This document shows positions 20,744 through 28,875 of a stretch of 33,054 bases of DNA, in pieces. The DNA is from a virus. Position numbers and translations under genes: made by a program. The notes beneath the pieces were generated by a model. It saw nothing but the letters and a program-made list of their open reading frames with translations. It did no database searches and had not been told where the DNA came from. Numbering within the stretch: position 1 is the first letter of the stretch; each line of letters starts with the position of its first letter. The DNA lies in IMG/VR virus record IMGVR_UViG_3300025914_000033, positions 1-33,054 of that record; one strand, written 5' to 3'.

Positions 20744-20922
20744 GAAGGGTAACACTTAAAGAGCTTGAGCAGGCTAGGAAGATCCTGGCGGCCAAGCGAT
20801 ACGCCTGTGGAGATGGTCTTTTACAGGATGCCCTGGAGATTGGAGAAGCTCTGATTAAATTAGCTATCCATGACATGGGAAGACGAGAATTAAATTACAT
20901 ACTATTGGAGGAACCAGAATGA
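20740..20922 (+). CDS. small helical protein
   Basis: The product is 60 residues, basic at the start and acidic at the end (LLEEPE), predicted almost wholly helical (LKELEQARKILAAKRYACGDG; LQDALEIGEALIKLAIHD). It is coupled by four-base overlaps to the SF1 helicase before it and to the gene after it; TTGGAGGAACCAGA at its end serves the next start. Such tiny proteins between helicase genes may be loaders or regulators, which is inference. No family is recognised. Confidence 0.62.
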   Translation: MRRVTLKELEQARKILAAKRYACGDGLLQDALEIGEALIKLAIHDMGRRELNYILLEEPE

Positions 20923-21239
20923 GAATAGTAATTTTCACACTTAAAGAAACCGGTAATACCTTCGTATGTGATGTAGATACCTCTAGTGCCTTTCCTCTAA
21001 TAAGGATGGGAGCTGACGGATTTACAACACCGAAATTAGGTGTAACTAACCATTCTGCTGAGCTAGGGAAACTTAGAAGTATGTTTCCAGAATTAAAACC
21101 TGGAATGGTAGTAAGATTAGAAGATAAGATACGAGAAAGGACTAATGTAGTTTATATACAGGCTGTATTTAGTACTCCTAACCCTCTAGCCCCTCAACTT
21201 ACATTAGAAGATTTATTTGGAAAGGAAGAATTAGAATGA
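20919..21239 (+). CDS. hypothetical protein
   Basis: The product is 106 residues with a beta-rich N-terminus (MRIVIFTLKETGNTFVCDVD), a middle with PELKPGMVVRLEDKI and an end LTLEDLFGKEELE that looks like a short acidic helix, a shape often used as a protein-docking tail in replication factors. It overlaps both neighbours by four bases and lies between two helicase genes. Family unknown. Confidence 0.64.
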   Translation: MRIVIFTLKETGNTFVCDVDTSSAFPLIRMGADGFTTPKLGVTNHSAELGKLRSMFPELKPGMVVRLEDKIRERTNVVYIQAVFSTPNPLAPQLTLEDLFGKEELE

Positions 21240-22390
21240 CTAAAGTAGATCAGAATAAAGCAATGGTACAGGAGGCTGCGCTGAAAGCCTGGAAGGATGG
21301 TGGAGAATGGGGGCTACTGGCTATGGCTACAGGTACCGGGAAGAGCAAGATTGCTATCGATGTAGTCACAGAACTCAGTGAGCCGATGTTTGCTGAGCCA
21401 AAGATCCTCCTGATTGTGCCTACTGAGAAGCTCCGGGACGATAACTGGCTGGATGAGTTCAATAAGTGGGGTGCCGGCAAATGGTACAAGAACCTGAGAA
21501 GAAGCTGCTACGTGAGCGTGACCCGTTATGAGTACCAGCAGTATGACCTGGTGATCCTGGATGAGGCCCATAACCTGACCGAACGTAACTCGGATTTCTT
21601 CCGCAACAACACGGTCAAGCGGGTTCTGGCCTTAACTGCTACTCCGCCTGATGCGAAAGGTAACGAGACGGAGAAAGGTAAAGCTATCCTGTTTAAACAG
21701 TTTAGGCTAAAGACTGATTTCCACTATACCCTGGAACAGGCGGTAGCTGATAAGCTGGTAGCACCTTACGAGATCCGGGTGATCGAATGTAACCTGGATG
21801 ATTCCAGCAAGTACATTAAGGCAGGTACCCAGGCTAAGCCCTTTATGCAGACCGAACAGCAGCGATACACCTGGCTTAGTTCCATCATTCTACGGATGCA
21901 GATCAGTAATAATCCTGCCGTCCAGTGGAAATACCTGGAACGGATGCGGATCGTTCATAATTCTATAGCTAAGCAGGCTATAGCCCGGAAGATCATAGAC
22001 AAGTATATCCAGGGGGACCGTGCCCTCGTCTTCTGTGGTTCTATTGCCCAGGCGGAAGCCTTATGCGGTAAGCAGGTATACCACTCCAAGACAAAGGATA
22101 CTGCCTTAACCCAGTTCCAGAACCAGGAGATAGATTTGCTGGGTTGCGTAGAAGCATTGAATGAGGGAATTAATGTACCGAATGTGGATCAAGGCCTGAT
22201 TGTACAGCTCTCCAGTTCTGTAAAGGACCTGGTACAGCGTATAGGCCGCCTGATCCGTAAGCGGCCAGGGCATAAAGCTGTTGTCTGGATTGTAGTTGCA
22301 CTCAATACAGTGGATCAGAAGTGGTTTGAAAAGGCAATTGCAGACTTTGATAAGTCGGTGATTACGTATATCAACGCTAAAAATCTGTAG
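21236..22390 (+). CDS. SF2 DEAH-type helicase
   Basis: The product is 384 residues. Walker A MATGTGKSKIAIDVV (30-44), motif II ILDEAHNL (107-114), motif III ALTATPP (132-138) and the C-terminal lobe (RALVFCGSIAQAEAL; LNEGINVPNVDQGLIV; LVQRIGRLIRK with the motif VI Q-R-x-G-R) are all present. It is a compact DNA/RNA helicase of the type phages use in recombination or origin melting (compare T4 UvsW and crAss-like SNF2/SF2 helicases). No extra domain is attached. It overlaps the gene before it by four bases; 58 A/T-rich bases follow. Confidence 0.9.
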   Translation: MTKVDQNKAMVQEAALKAWKDGGEWGLLAMATGTGKSKIAIDVVTELSEPMFAEPKILLIVPTEKLRDDNWLDEFNKWGAGKWYKNLRRSCYVSVTRYEYQQYDLVILDEAHNLTERNSDFFRNNTVKRVLALTATPPDAKGNETEKGKAILFKQFRLKTDFHYTLEQAVADKLVAPYEIRVIECNLDDSSKYIKAGTQAKPFMQTEQQRYTWLSSIILRMQISNNPAVQWKYLERMRIVHNSIAKQAIARKIIDKYIQGDRALVFCGSIAQAEALCGKQVYHSKTKDTALTQFQNQEIDLLGCVEALNEGINVPNVDQGLIVQLSSSVKDLVQRIGRLIRKRPGHKAVVWIVVALNTVDQKWFEKAIADFDKSVITYINAKNL

Positions 22391-22448
22391 AAACACTTGC
22401 TAATATGGGTATTCTTAGTTATCTTCAAATCCCTTTAATTTCTAAAAA

Positions 22449-23045
22449 ATGAGTAACTCAAAACTAACAGAAGCCTTAAAACTGCTCGTTTCGGAATACT
22501 ATATCGTCTTTATAGACGGGCAGGCCCAGATCACCAATAAGTTCCAGCGGGAACTTGACCAGGTAAAACCAGAAGAGTTATATGAGGTTCCCAAGGTGGA
22601 ACCAGAAGCTCCACTCCCCGTGGAGACTATCGTAAAAGAGGTCAAAAGAGAAGTAATCCCTTTACATTCCAAAACTAAGCAAGTCATTCTCACCCCGGGA
22701 GTGCAGCAGCCCCTGGCAGAGTTCATTCTACAGGCGGAAGTACCTCAGAAGATCAAGATGGACAACGGCAACTCATTCTGGGCAAACAAGTATAACAAGG
22801 AAGCTGATCTGGAACTCAGGCGTATTATAGCTGCCGGCTATGACCTGAAGATCCTGATTGGAGCGACCAAGCTGTACTATAAATCAGGAGCCTGCTGCGA
22901 AGCAGTTAGTAATTACATCCTGAGAGGGACCTGGCTCACTCATTATGAAGCACTAAGACAGTCCCTGGAAAATGGTACTGTAGAAACCCATATTACCAAA
23001 TCCCTCGATAACTCTGAAGGGAAGCCCACTTATTATTCAAGATGA
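22449..23045 (+). CDS. hypothetical protein before the DnaB-type helicase
   Basis: The product is 198 residues. Residues 1-50 form a small alpha/beta part (KLTEALKLLVSEYYIVFIDG), 55-85 a Pro/Glu/Val-rich linker (VPKVEPEAPLPVETIVKEV), and 100-198 a mixed domain with NSFWANKYNKEADLELRRII and YYKSGACCEAVSNYILRG. The domain layout and the four-base overlap with the helicase gene make a helicase loader or primosome protein attractive, but no known loader motif (Walker A) is present. TTTAATTTCTAAAAA is its leader. Confidence 0.66.
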   Translation: MSNSKLTEALKLLVSEYYIVFIDGQAQITNKFQRELDQVKPEELYEVPKVEPEAPLPVETIVKEVKREVIPLHSKTKQVILTPGVQQPLAEFILQAEVPQKIKMDNGNSFWANKYNKEADLELRRIIAAGYDLKILIGATKLYYKSGACCEAVSNYILRGTWLTHYEALRQSLENGTVETHITKSLDNSEGKPTYYSR

Positions 23046-24211
23046 CAGAAGAAAGCATACTTGCAGATCTGGAGAAAGTCACTTCAGACAGCTTTCTCCA
23101 TGATGTAGCCCGGGGTATACGAGGTATAAACCAGGGTTTTGACAATGGTCTGGGGCGGGCAGGAGAATTCCTCTATGGGTTACAGCCATCTACTTATTAC
23201 CTTATCGGAGCCGACAGCGGCGTGGGCAAGACCACATGGGCAGATGAGCACCAGGTGATCCAACCCTGGCTGAGTTCTAAACTCTCCACTTCAACCCGGA
23301 AAATCAAGTACGTTTATTTCTCCTGGGAGATCTCCAAGCCTCGCAAGAAGCTTCGGTTCGCTACCCGTTTCATGGCAGCTGAATGGGGTGTGCGCTTACC
23401 GGTAGCCTATATATTAGGTAAAGGTAAGTACCGCTGCAGTGCCTCTCATTGGGAACTCTGTAAGGCGATAGAACCACAGGTAGAGGAGATCTTTAATGAT
23501 ATCGAGATGATCGATGAACCTTGTAACAGCAGAACTGTGCTCAGGTTACTGACCAAGGTAGCAGAGACTTATGGTACGTTTACCAAAAGAACTACTATAG
23601 GCGCTGACGGGGAACAGCATGAAGAGATCACAGGGTACATTCCTCACGATCCTAACCTGGTGATCGAGGTTATCTTTGACCACCTGGGCCTGGCCGATGC
23701 TGACTCCGGGATGAGCCTGAAGCAGACAATGGACCGGATCTCTCAACAGGGGGTCTATTTCCGCAACCGTTGTGGCTGGAGCTTTACTTTTATCCAGCAG
23801 TTCAATAATAACCTGCAAAGTACGGAGAGGCGTAAGCTGGATAAGTCCAATATTATTCCTGTAAGAGGTGACTTTGGAGATTCCACCTATACTTTCAGGG
23901 ATGCAGATGTGGTATGGGGACTGGTTTCTCCTGCCCAGTTCAGCTTCCAGGAGTTCCAGGGCTATAATGTAGAGAAGCTGGGACCGAGCTATATCCATGG
24001 CTTTCTGATGAAGAATCGGGATGGCCCGCCTAATATGAGCTATCCATTCTTTATGGATGCTGTAGCCCATCACTTCGAGGTATTGCCAAGCCTCAAGTTT
24101 GATCTGAATGGCAGAATTAACGATTATTTTGAACTGGCGAAGCAGTTTAGGGATGAGCTGGATAAAACAGACTTCTCTGATCAGGTGCCAATTAAACAAT
24201 TAAGCGCATGA
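23042..24211 (+). CDS. dnaB: replicative DnaB-family helicase
   Basis: The product is 389 residues, a RecA-fold hexameric helicase without the usual N-terminal domain: Walker A GADSGVGKTTWAD starts near residue 59. YVYFSWEISKPRKKLRFA matches the E-x-x motif after H1, LVIEVIFDHLGLAD the Walker B segment, and FTFIQQFNN motif H3 (usually SQLNR). GDFGDSTYTFRDADVVWGL fits the H4 region with its arginine finger area. It should drive the fork with the primase at 26712. It overlaps its neighbours by four bases on both sides. A long minus-strand frame opposite it is a shadow. Confidence 0.85.
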   Translation: MTEESILADLEKVTSDSFLHDVARGIRGINQGFDNGLGRAGEFLYGLQPSTYYLIGADSGVGKTTWADEHQVIQPWLSSKLSTSTRKIKYVYFSWEISKPRKKLRFATRFMAAEWGVRLPVAYILGKGKYRCSASHWELCKAIEPQVEEIFNDIEMIDEPCNSRTVLRLLTKVAETYGTFTKRTTIGADGEQHEEITGYIPHDPNLVIEVIFDHLGLADADSGMSLKQTMDRISQQGVYFRNRCGWSFTFIQQFNNNLQSTERRKLDKSNIIPVRGDFGDSTYTFRDADVVWGLVSPAQFSFQEFQGYNVEKLGPSYIHGFLMKNRDGPPNMSYPFFMDAVAHHFEVLPSLKFDLNGRINDYFELAKQFRDELDKTDFSDQVPIKQLSA

Positions 24212-24942
24212 GTGCAATCCTTGTATTAGGGGAACCCGGAAGCGGGAAATCGCGGGCTATCAAGAACCTGGACCCCAAGAAAACAGTGATCATTAAGCCG
24301 AATAATAAGCCGTTACCATTCCCGGGATGGCAAAAGAACTATGGGCCAACCAATATGTTCATGATGCAGACCTTCGAAGGTGTGTATAACCTGATCATTG
24401 GCTGGGATCCAAAGGAAAAGAAGAAGACCGGGAAAGGGATCAATGATGCTCCGCAGATCACTACGGTGGTGATTGAGGACTTTACCCACTATATGACCAA
24501 GAAGGTAATTGATGATGCTAATATCACCGGCTACCAGAAGTGGACTGAGATGGGGGTAAAGGTATTTAATAACATCATCCAATTGGAAGCACTGGTAAGG
24601 CCTACCCTGGATATTATCCTGATCGGCCATGTTACTGCTACCCAGGATGCTGCTGGTAACGTAGAGATTGGCCTGCAAACTGCAGGTAAGCTTCTTGACC
24701 AGGTAGTCAAGATCCCGAGCTACTTTACCTATATCCTTCACACCGTGATTGACTATAGCAGCGGAGAGCAGCCTATTTATCAATTCCAAACTAACCGGGA
24801 CGACCGGAGACTAGCCAAGACGCCTGAGAAGATGTTTCCCCTATTTATCGATAACGACTATGCTTTGGTTCTGGACAGGATCCACAAGTATAATGCAGGG
24901 GAGATAGATTTCGAGGCAGAAGAGGCCGCAAAAACAAAATAG
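24208..24942 (+). CDS. Sak4-like RecA-fold ATPase
   Basis: The product is 244 residues. Walker A GEPGSGKS is at residues 8-15, right at the N-terminus; Walker B TTVVIEDFTHYM lies near 88-99, followed by DIILIGHVTATQDAAGN, a typical sensor strand of Sak4/AAA_24 phage proteins. These act in single-strand annealing or recombination together with a single-stranded DNA-binding protein, and the next gene is a candidate for that partner. It overlaps the DnaB gene by four bases. A plain AAA helicase-loader ATPase is the alternative. Confidence 0.78.
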   Translation: MSAILVLGEPGSGKSRAIKNLDPKKTVIIKPNNKPLPFPGWQKNYGPTNMFMMQTFEGVYNLIIGWDPKEKKKTGKGINDAPQITTVVIEDFTHYMTKKVIDDANITGYQKWTEMGVKVFNNIIQLEALVRPTLDIILIGHVTATQDAAGNVEIGLQTAGKLLDQVVKIPSYFTYILHTVIDYSSGEQPIYQFQTNRDDRRLAKTPEKMFPLFIDNDYALVLDRIHKYNAGEIDFEAEEAAKTK

Positions 24943-24944
24943 CC

Positions 24945-24952
24945 TAAGTTTG
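24945..24952 (+). promoter_or_regulatory. Bacteroidota-type promoter -7 element
   Basis: TAAGTTTG matches TAnnTTTG exactly, three bases after the Sak4-like gene and 53 bases before ATG 25005. It would give the next, probably abundant, protein its own transcript, ended by the terminator at 25755. No clear -33 element. Confidence 0.45.
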
Positions 24953-25004
24953 CCCGGCTTGATAGGGTAGATGTAAATGATTCAATAACTTAAATTTCAA
25001 ACTG

Positions 25005-25727
25005 ATGAAAGGATTAGATTTCCTGAAGAAGGCAAGCTTAGCTGCCAATGAAGTTGTTAAACCTGCTACAGCCAGGACTACTACGGCTAAAGCCCGTACT
25101 CCTGAAACAGCAGATATCCGTGTATTCAAAGACGGATCCGTGTTCCCGTCTGTAGCCCTGATCAAGGAGTTTGATCTCCAGTATCGCGCTAAGGATGTAG
25201 AACCTAAAGGTAATGGCTTCGATGTGTTCAAGTCAACTGACTTCCCGAATACCCAGCACTGGCCGAAAGATAACCGTATTATCTTTATCGCTGCTGTAGA
25301 TAAAGCAGAAGGTAAGCTGGACCTGTTTGGCCGTACTACTTATGATGAGACTGGTGCTGCTTCTGACGTACTGACCCAAGGTGCGACTACTTTTGGTAAG
25401 GTTCTGTTGGAGCACATCAAAGAAGTGTATGGGGAGGAGCCAAACGAACATGGCTTTATCGACCTGGTAATCGCCCGTGACAACAGCTTTAATACCGATA
25501 ACGGGAAATATTACATCCCTAAAGTAGTGAGCCGTGGCGATAGCAAAGGTGAATCTACCGTAGTGACCAGGGAGAACCTGACCTTATTCCCTTTAATTCC
25601 GGTAAGCTGGGTTAATGAGGAAGAAGTTGCTTCAGAACCGGAGAAAGAGGCTGCACCTATTGCTCCTGAAGAAGATGATGCAACTACCCGTGGTTCTGTG
25701 ACAGTAGCTCCCGGGGCTGCAAAATAA
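25005..25727 (+). CDS. possible single-stranded DNA-binding protein
   Basis: The product is 240 residues: a Lys/Ala-rich start (residues 1-36, FLKKASLAANEVVKPATARTT), a central beta-rich domain (about 38-200, with IRVFKDGSVFPSVALIKEF, RIIFIAAVD and GKYYIPKVVSRGD) and an acidic, Pro/Ala-rich tail (EEEVASEPEKEAAPIAPEEDD). A body plus disordered acidic tail, its own promoter and terminator, optimised codons, and the place after a Sak4-like gene all fit an SSB. No SSB family signature can be confirmed by eye; a structural or other abundant protein is possible. Confidence 0.75.
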   Translation: MKGLDFLKKASLAANEVVKPATARTTTAKARTPETADIRVFKDGSVFPSVALIKEFDLQYRAKDVEPKGNGFDVFKSTDFPNTQHWPKDNRIIFIAAVDKAEGKLDLFGRTTYDETGAASDVLTQGATTFGKVLLEHIKEVYGEEPNEHGFIDLVIARDNSFNTDNGKYYIPKVVSRGDSKGESTVVTRENLTLFPLIPVSWVNEEEVASEPEKEAAPIAPEEDDATTRGSVTVAPGAAK

Positions 25728-25754
25728 GCACACACATCAACCATCTATATAACC

Positions 25755-25780
25755 AGGATATCCCTTTCGGGGGATATCCT
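25755..25780 (+). terminator. rho-independent terminator
   Basis: AGGATATCCC (25755-25764) and GGGATATCCT (25771-25780) form a perfect ten-pair stem with a TTTCGG loop, followed by TATTCC. It closes the 25005 transcript. Confidence 0.75.
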
Positions 25781-25809
25781 TATTCCGTAAACAGAAAATT
25801 ATAAAAACC

Positions 25810-26709
25810 ATGATAAAAGTAGGTGTTAATGAACCGGTATTTATTGAAAAAGCCGAGAAGAATGAAAAAGGTACGCTGGCTGTAACCTTCAAGGAAGCAG
25901 GTGGTGAGACTAAAAAGAAGCTTTCTTTACTGGAGCAGATGAATGAGAGTTCAGATGCTTCAGGTAGTTCTGCAGGTGCTACTACTTTCCTGATGTTTCC
26001 TCCAAGCAGGGAATATCAGAATGAGTTACAGGCTCCTGAGAAGTTATTATCTAACCTGATGAACTTCAAGAACCAGCTGCACCATATCCTGAAACGTTTC
26101 GTTACCTCTAACCAGATCCGCTGGGATGTGCTGAAAGGTATTGGAATGATCAAGACAGATGAGGATGTACTGAAAGCTGTTGAGGATGAAACCAAGTACA
26201 GCCAGATCTATGCTAATATCGTAGATCAGTTCCTGACTATGGGAGCCCAGTTTAAGATCACTGATCCTGCCAAATTATCCCGTTTGCTATTGGTTCGCCA
26301 GAGTAAGGAGAAACACTTTGGTCGCTTCCGTGACAAGTTCCTGGAAGAGCAACCATTCCTGGAGGATGTAATGATCCCTAAGGATAAATCCAAACTGTAT
26401 ATTAAAGCCGGCACTAAAGGTGCTACCACGCTGTTCGAGGCAGATGCTGATGGCTATGTGCCAAAGTTCACTGATTATGAGATCAGCAAAGGTCTGGATA
26501 ATCCTATCCAGTCTGCTACTGCATCAGATGATTCTGCTCCTGCTCCTGAAGAAGTAGCAAAAGTAGAAGGTTTATTTGGCCAGCAACCTGAGGCTCCGGT
26601 GGATTTCTCAGCTCCTGCTGTGGAAGTTACCCCAGAACCAGAGAAAAGTGAAGAAGCTGCTCCGTTAGCTACCGATCTTTCACAATTTGCAGAACCGGAA
26701 GGAGAATAA
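25810..26709 (+). CDS. hypothetical replication-region protein with acidic tail
   Basis: The product is 299 residues. Residues 1-45 are beta-like (KVGVNEPVFIEKAEKN), 46-65 a Ser/Ala/Gly linker, 70-200 helical with charged repeats (LMNFKNQLHHILKRFV; FGRFRDKFLEEQPFLED), and 225-299 a long acidic, Pro-rich disordered tail. Basic core plus acidic tail between the SSB candidate and the primase suggests a second nucleic-acid-binding or mediator protein of the replisome. The leader GAAAATTATAAAAACC is A/T-rich. No family can be named. Confidence 0.7.
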   Translation: MIKVGVNEPVFIEKAEKNEKGTLAVTFKEAGGETKKKLSLLEQMNESSDASGSSAGATTFLMFPPSREYQNELQAPEKLLSNLMNFKNQLHHILKRFVTSNQIRWDVLKGIGMIKTDEDVLKAVEDETKYSQIYANIVDQFLTMGAQFKITDPAKLSRLLLVRQSKEKHFGRFRDKFLEEQPFLEDVMIPKDKSKLYIKAGTKGATTLFEADADGYVPKFTDYEISKGLDNPIQSATASDDSAPAPEEVAKVEGLFGQQPEAPVDFSAPAVEVTPEPEKSEEAAPLATDLSQFAEPEGE

Positions 26710-26711
26710 GT

Positions 26712-27704
26712 ATGGCCTCACTCGAAGATGCAGCCAGGAGATTCATCCTGAGTGATGAAGCCATCCTGGAACGGGTCAGCGAGTATACGTTATACTGCAA
26801 GTACTTAGGCTTCGAGCCAGAACTCAGGACTAAGTACAGGTCGAGAATACGGACAGGGAACTCTGATGAGTTCCCATCCTTCTCGATATTTGAGTCCCAC
26901 TATTCCCATAGGGAGTATATGTGGAAGGACTCAGGAGGCAGAGGCTTATCAGGAGATATCTTCCAGCTTATCAAGAAACTGATGGGCTATCAGGGAGCTG
27001 ATGCTTACCAGAAGGTACTGCAGAAAATTGACTTCGACTTTCAGCTAGGCTTTGGTTCTAAGGAACCGCCTAAGGAAAAGATCGTTAACTATGTAGCCCC
27101 TATTGCTGTTCCGGCTGAAATCAGGATCAAGTCCAGACCTTTCAAACAGGTAGAACTGGATTACTGGTTACAGTTCGGAGTAGATCAGGAGCTGCTACAA
27201 AGGTTCAATACTAAAGCTGTAGAACTCTACTGGTTAAGAAAAGATCAGCCTGGTGGGAGTACTCCCCGGCATGGCTTATGCTTCGCCTATCAAATACTGA
27301 ACCGTTATCAAATTTATCAACCTTTTGCACCACCGGATAAGAAGTTTCGCCAGAGCCTGACCGACAAGGACCTGCATGGGTTTCACCAGTTAGAGTATTC
27401 AGACCGAAAGCTGATCATTACCAAGGCCCGTAAGGATGTGATGTGCCTTACTGCTCATGGGTTTAATGCCGTAGCTCCCAGGTCTGAGAATACACCTATT
27501 GTACCGGAATATCTCAGGTACCTGGAAGGAAAGTATGACCAGATCTTCGTCCTGTTTGACAATGATGGGAAGCACCGGGCTGACTTCTACCCATATGATC
27601 AGCGGGAGATCCCCCAGTCCACAGGCTGTAAAGATCCAGCTGAGTTCCGGGCCAGGTATGGAGCAAAAGAATTTATTAATCTTATACAAACACTGACAAC
27701 ATGA
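26712..27704 (+). CDS. DnaG-type primase with divergent Toprim domain
   Basis: The product is 330 residues. The N-terminal part (residues 1-110, with NSDEFPSFSIFESHYSHREYMWKDSG and GDIFQLIKKLMGY) matches the zinc-domain/primase entry region but lacks the zinc Cys. The Toprim part has LIITKARKDVMCL near 234-246, where the usual Glu of the EGxxD motif is Lys, and IFVLFDNDGKHRADF near 280-294 for the DxD. This ITK-x-x-KD variant occurs in other phage primases. It lies three bases after the acidic-tail protein and overlaps the next gene. It should prime the fork with the DnaB-type helicase. Confidence 0.82.
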   Translation: MASLEDAARRFILSDEAILERVSEYTLYCKYLGFEPELRTKYRSRIRTGNSDEFPSFSIFESHYSHREYMWKDSGGRGLSGDIFQLIKKLMGYQGADAYQKVLQKIDFDFQLGFGSKEPPKEKIVNYVAPIAVPAEIRIKSRPFKQVELDYWLQFGVDQELLQRFNTKAVELYWLRKDQPGGSTPRHGLCFAYQILNRYQIYQPFAPPDKKFRQSLTDKDLHGFHQLEYSDRKLIITKARKDVMCLTAHGFNAVAPRSENTPIVPEYLRYLEGKYDQIFVLFDNDGKHRADFYPYDQREIPQSTGCKDPAEFRARYGAKEFINLIQTLTT

Positions 27705-28009
27705 AGTTTCATGAGAAATTTATAGAAATTACTACGGGTAGATTTGAGAAGGATTATTGTTTGTTAAAGTTAGCTGAGGAATGCTCAGAACTATCTGTAG
27801 CTATTACTCAACTCTTTACCAAAGGTCTAGATCCAGGACTCTATAATGAGTTTCTGGCGGAGATAGCTGATGTAGAGATGATGCTGACCCGTGTAAAGCA
27901 GAAACTACAGATATCTGACTTAGTTCTAGATAGTATAAAGGAGATAAAGTGTGAGAAAGTTCAAGGCTATATCGAAACTATACCAAATTTTGGGAGGTTA
28001 CAGAGATGA
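27701..28009 (+). CDS. MazG-like nucleotide pyrophosphohydrolase
   Basis: The product is 102 residues, all helical. LAEECSELSVAI (24-35) and EIADVEMMLTRV (53-64) form the EExxE and ExxD metal-binding motifs of the MazG superfamily, which hydrolyses (d)NTPs to monophosphates. This would supply dNMPs or cleanse the pool, alongside the dNMP kinase and ThyX that follow. It overlaps both neighbours by four bases, with TGGGAGGTTACAG before the next start. Confidence 0.8.
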   Translation: MKFHEKFIEITTGRFEKDYCLLKLAEECSELSVAITQLFTKGLDPGLYNEFLAEIADVEMMLTRVKQKLQISDLVLDSIKEIKCEKVQGYIETIPNFGRLQR

Positions 28010-28872
28010 TTATCGGGCTATCAGGCTATATAGGTGTCGGAAAAGACACGGTAGCCAAGATGATACAGTATCACATGCTGGGTAGAACTGATCCTGATGG
28101 TTACAGGAATAACAGCTCCAGAGATTACTCTGGTTCTGGATGGCATATTAAGAAGTTCGCCTACAAGCTAAAGCAGATGGTCTCCCTACTTACTGGTATT
28201 CCAGTTGAAGACCTAGAGAAGCAAGAAGTGAAGAGTAGAGAACTTGGGCCTGAGTGGAACTGGTACGATTATGCTATTCATACTGGAAGCTATAAGTCTC
28301 CAGGTACTCCCAGAGATAGAACCGGAGAAAGAAACCGACTTTCATTAGGATCTTATGAAAGAGCCAGTTTAGAAGAGAGGGAATACCATGATATGCAAGT
28401 ACATGCTATGACTGTCCGAGAACTCCTCCAGAAGCTGGGTACAGATGCAGTCCGGGATAAGGTACATCCTAACGCATGGGTAAATGCCCTGATGTCAGAA
28501 TATACTCCTAGAGTATCTGGAAGAACTGTACTAGTAGATTTCTCTAATGATGGCCCAGTACAAGAGGTGACTACACCTATATATGGTGAGTATCCTAATT
28601 GGATCATCTCAGACTGTAGATTCGAAAATGAGGCACAGGCTATCAAGGATAGAGGTGGAGTAATCTGGAGAATTAACCGAAGTATTAAGTATTGGGAAGA
28701 TCCTGAATGGCTTAAAGGGGGAAAAGTATATACTGCTCCAATACCACATAGCTCCGAGACTTCATTAGATAACTGGCCATTTGATAGAACCATAGAGAAT
28801 AATAGCAGCTTAGAGGAGCTTCTCTCTAAGGTTCTGGAAGCACTCAAAGAAGATAACTTATTAAAAACTTAA
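28006..28872 (+). CDS. deoxynucleoside monophosphate kinase
   Basis: The product is 288 residues. The P-loop GYIGVGKDT is at residues 7-15. LLQKLGTDAVRDKVHPNAWVN and the later WIISDCRFENEAQAIKDRGG and HSSETSLDNWPFD match phage dNMP kinases such as T4 gp1. It phosphorylates dNMPs released by DNA breakdown or made by ThyX. A stretch at about 85-125 (KSPGTPRDRTGERNR) is an extra loop. Only three bases separate it from the thyX gene. Confidence 0.83.
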   Translation: MIIGLSGYIGVGKDTVAKMIQYHMLGRTDPDGYRNNSSRDYSGSGWHIKKFAYKLKQMVSLLTGIPVEDLEKQEVKSRELGPEWNWYDYAIHTGSYKSPGTPRDRTGERNRLSLGSYERASLEEREYHDMQVHAMTVRELLQKLGTDAVRDKVHPNAWVNALMSEYTPRVSGRTVLVDFSNDGPVQEVTTPIYGEYPNWIISDCRFENEAQAIKDRGGVIWRINRSIKYWEDPEWLKGGKVYTAPIPHSSETSLDNWPFDRTIENNSSLEELLSKVLEALKEDNLLKT

Positions 28873-28875
28873 ACG

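Noticed and set aside
23546-24199. Long minus-strand frame of 217 codons
   Set aside because: It is opposite the well supported DnaB-type helicase; shadows of this length arise from codon bias. The same holds for minus frames at 24313-24789, 28353-28847 and 30983-31435.
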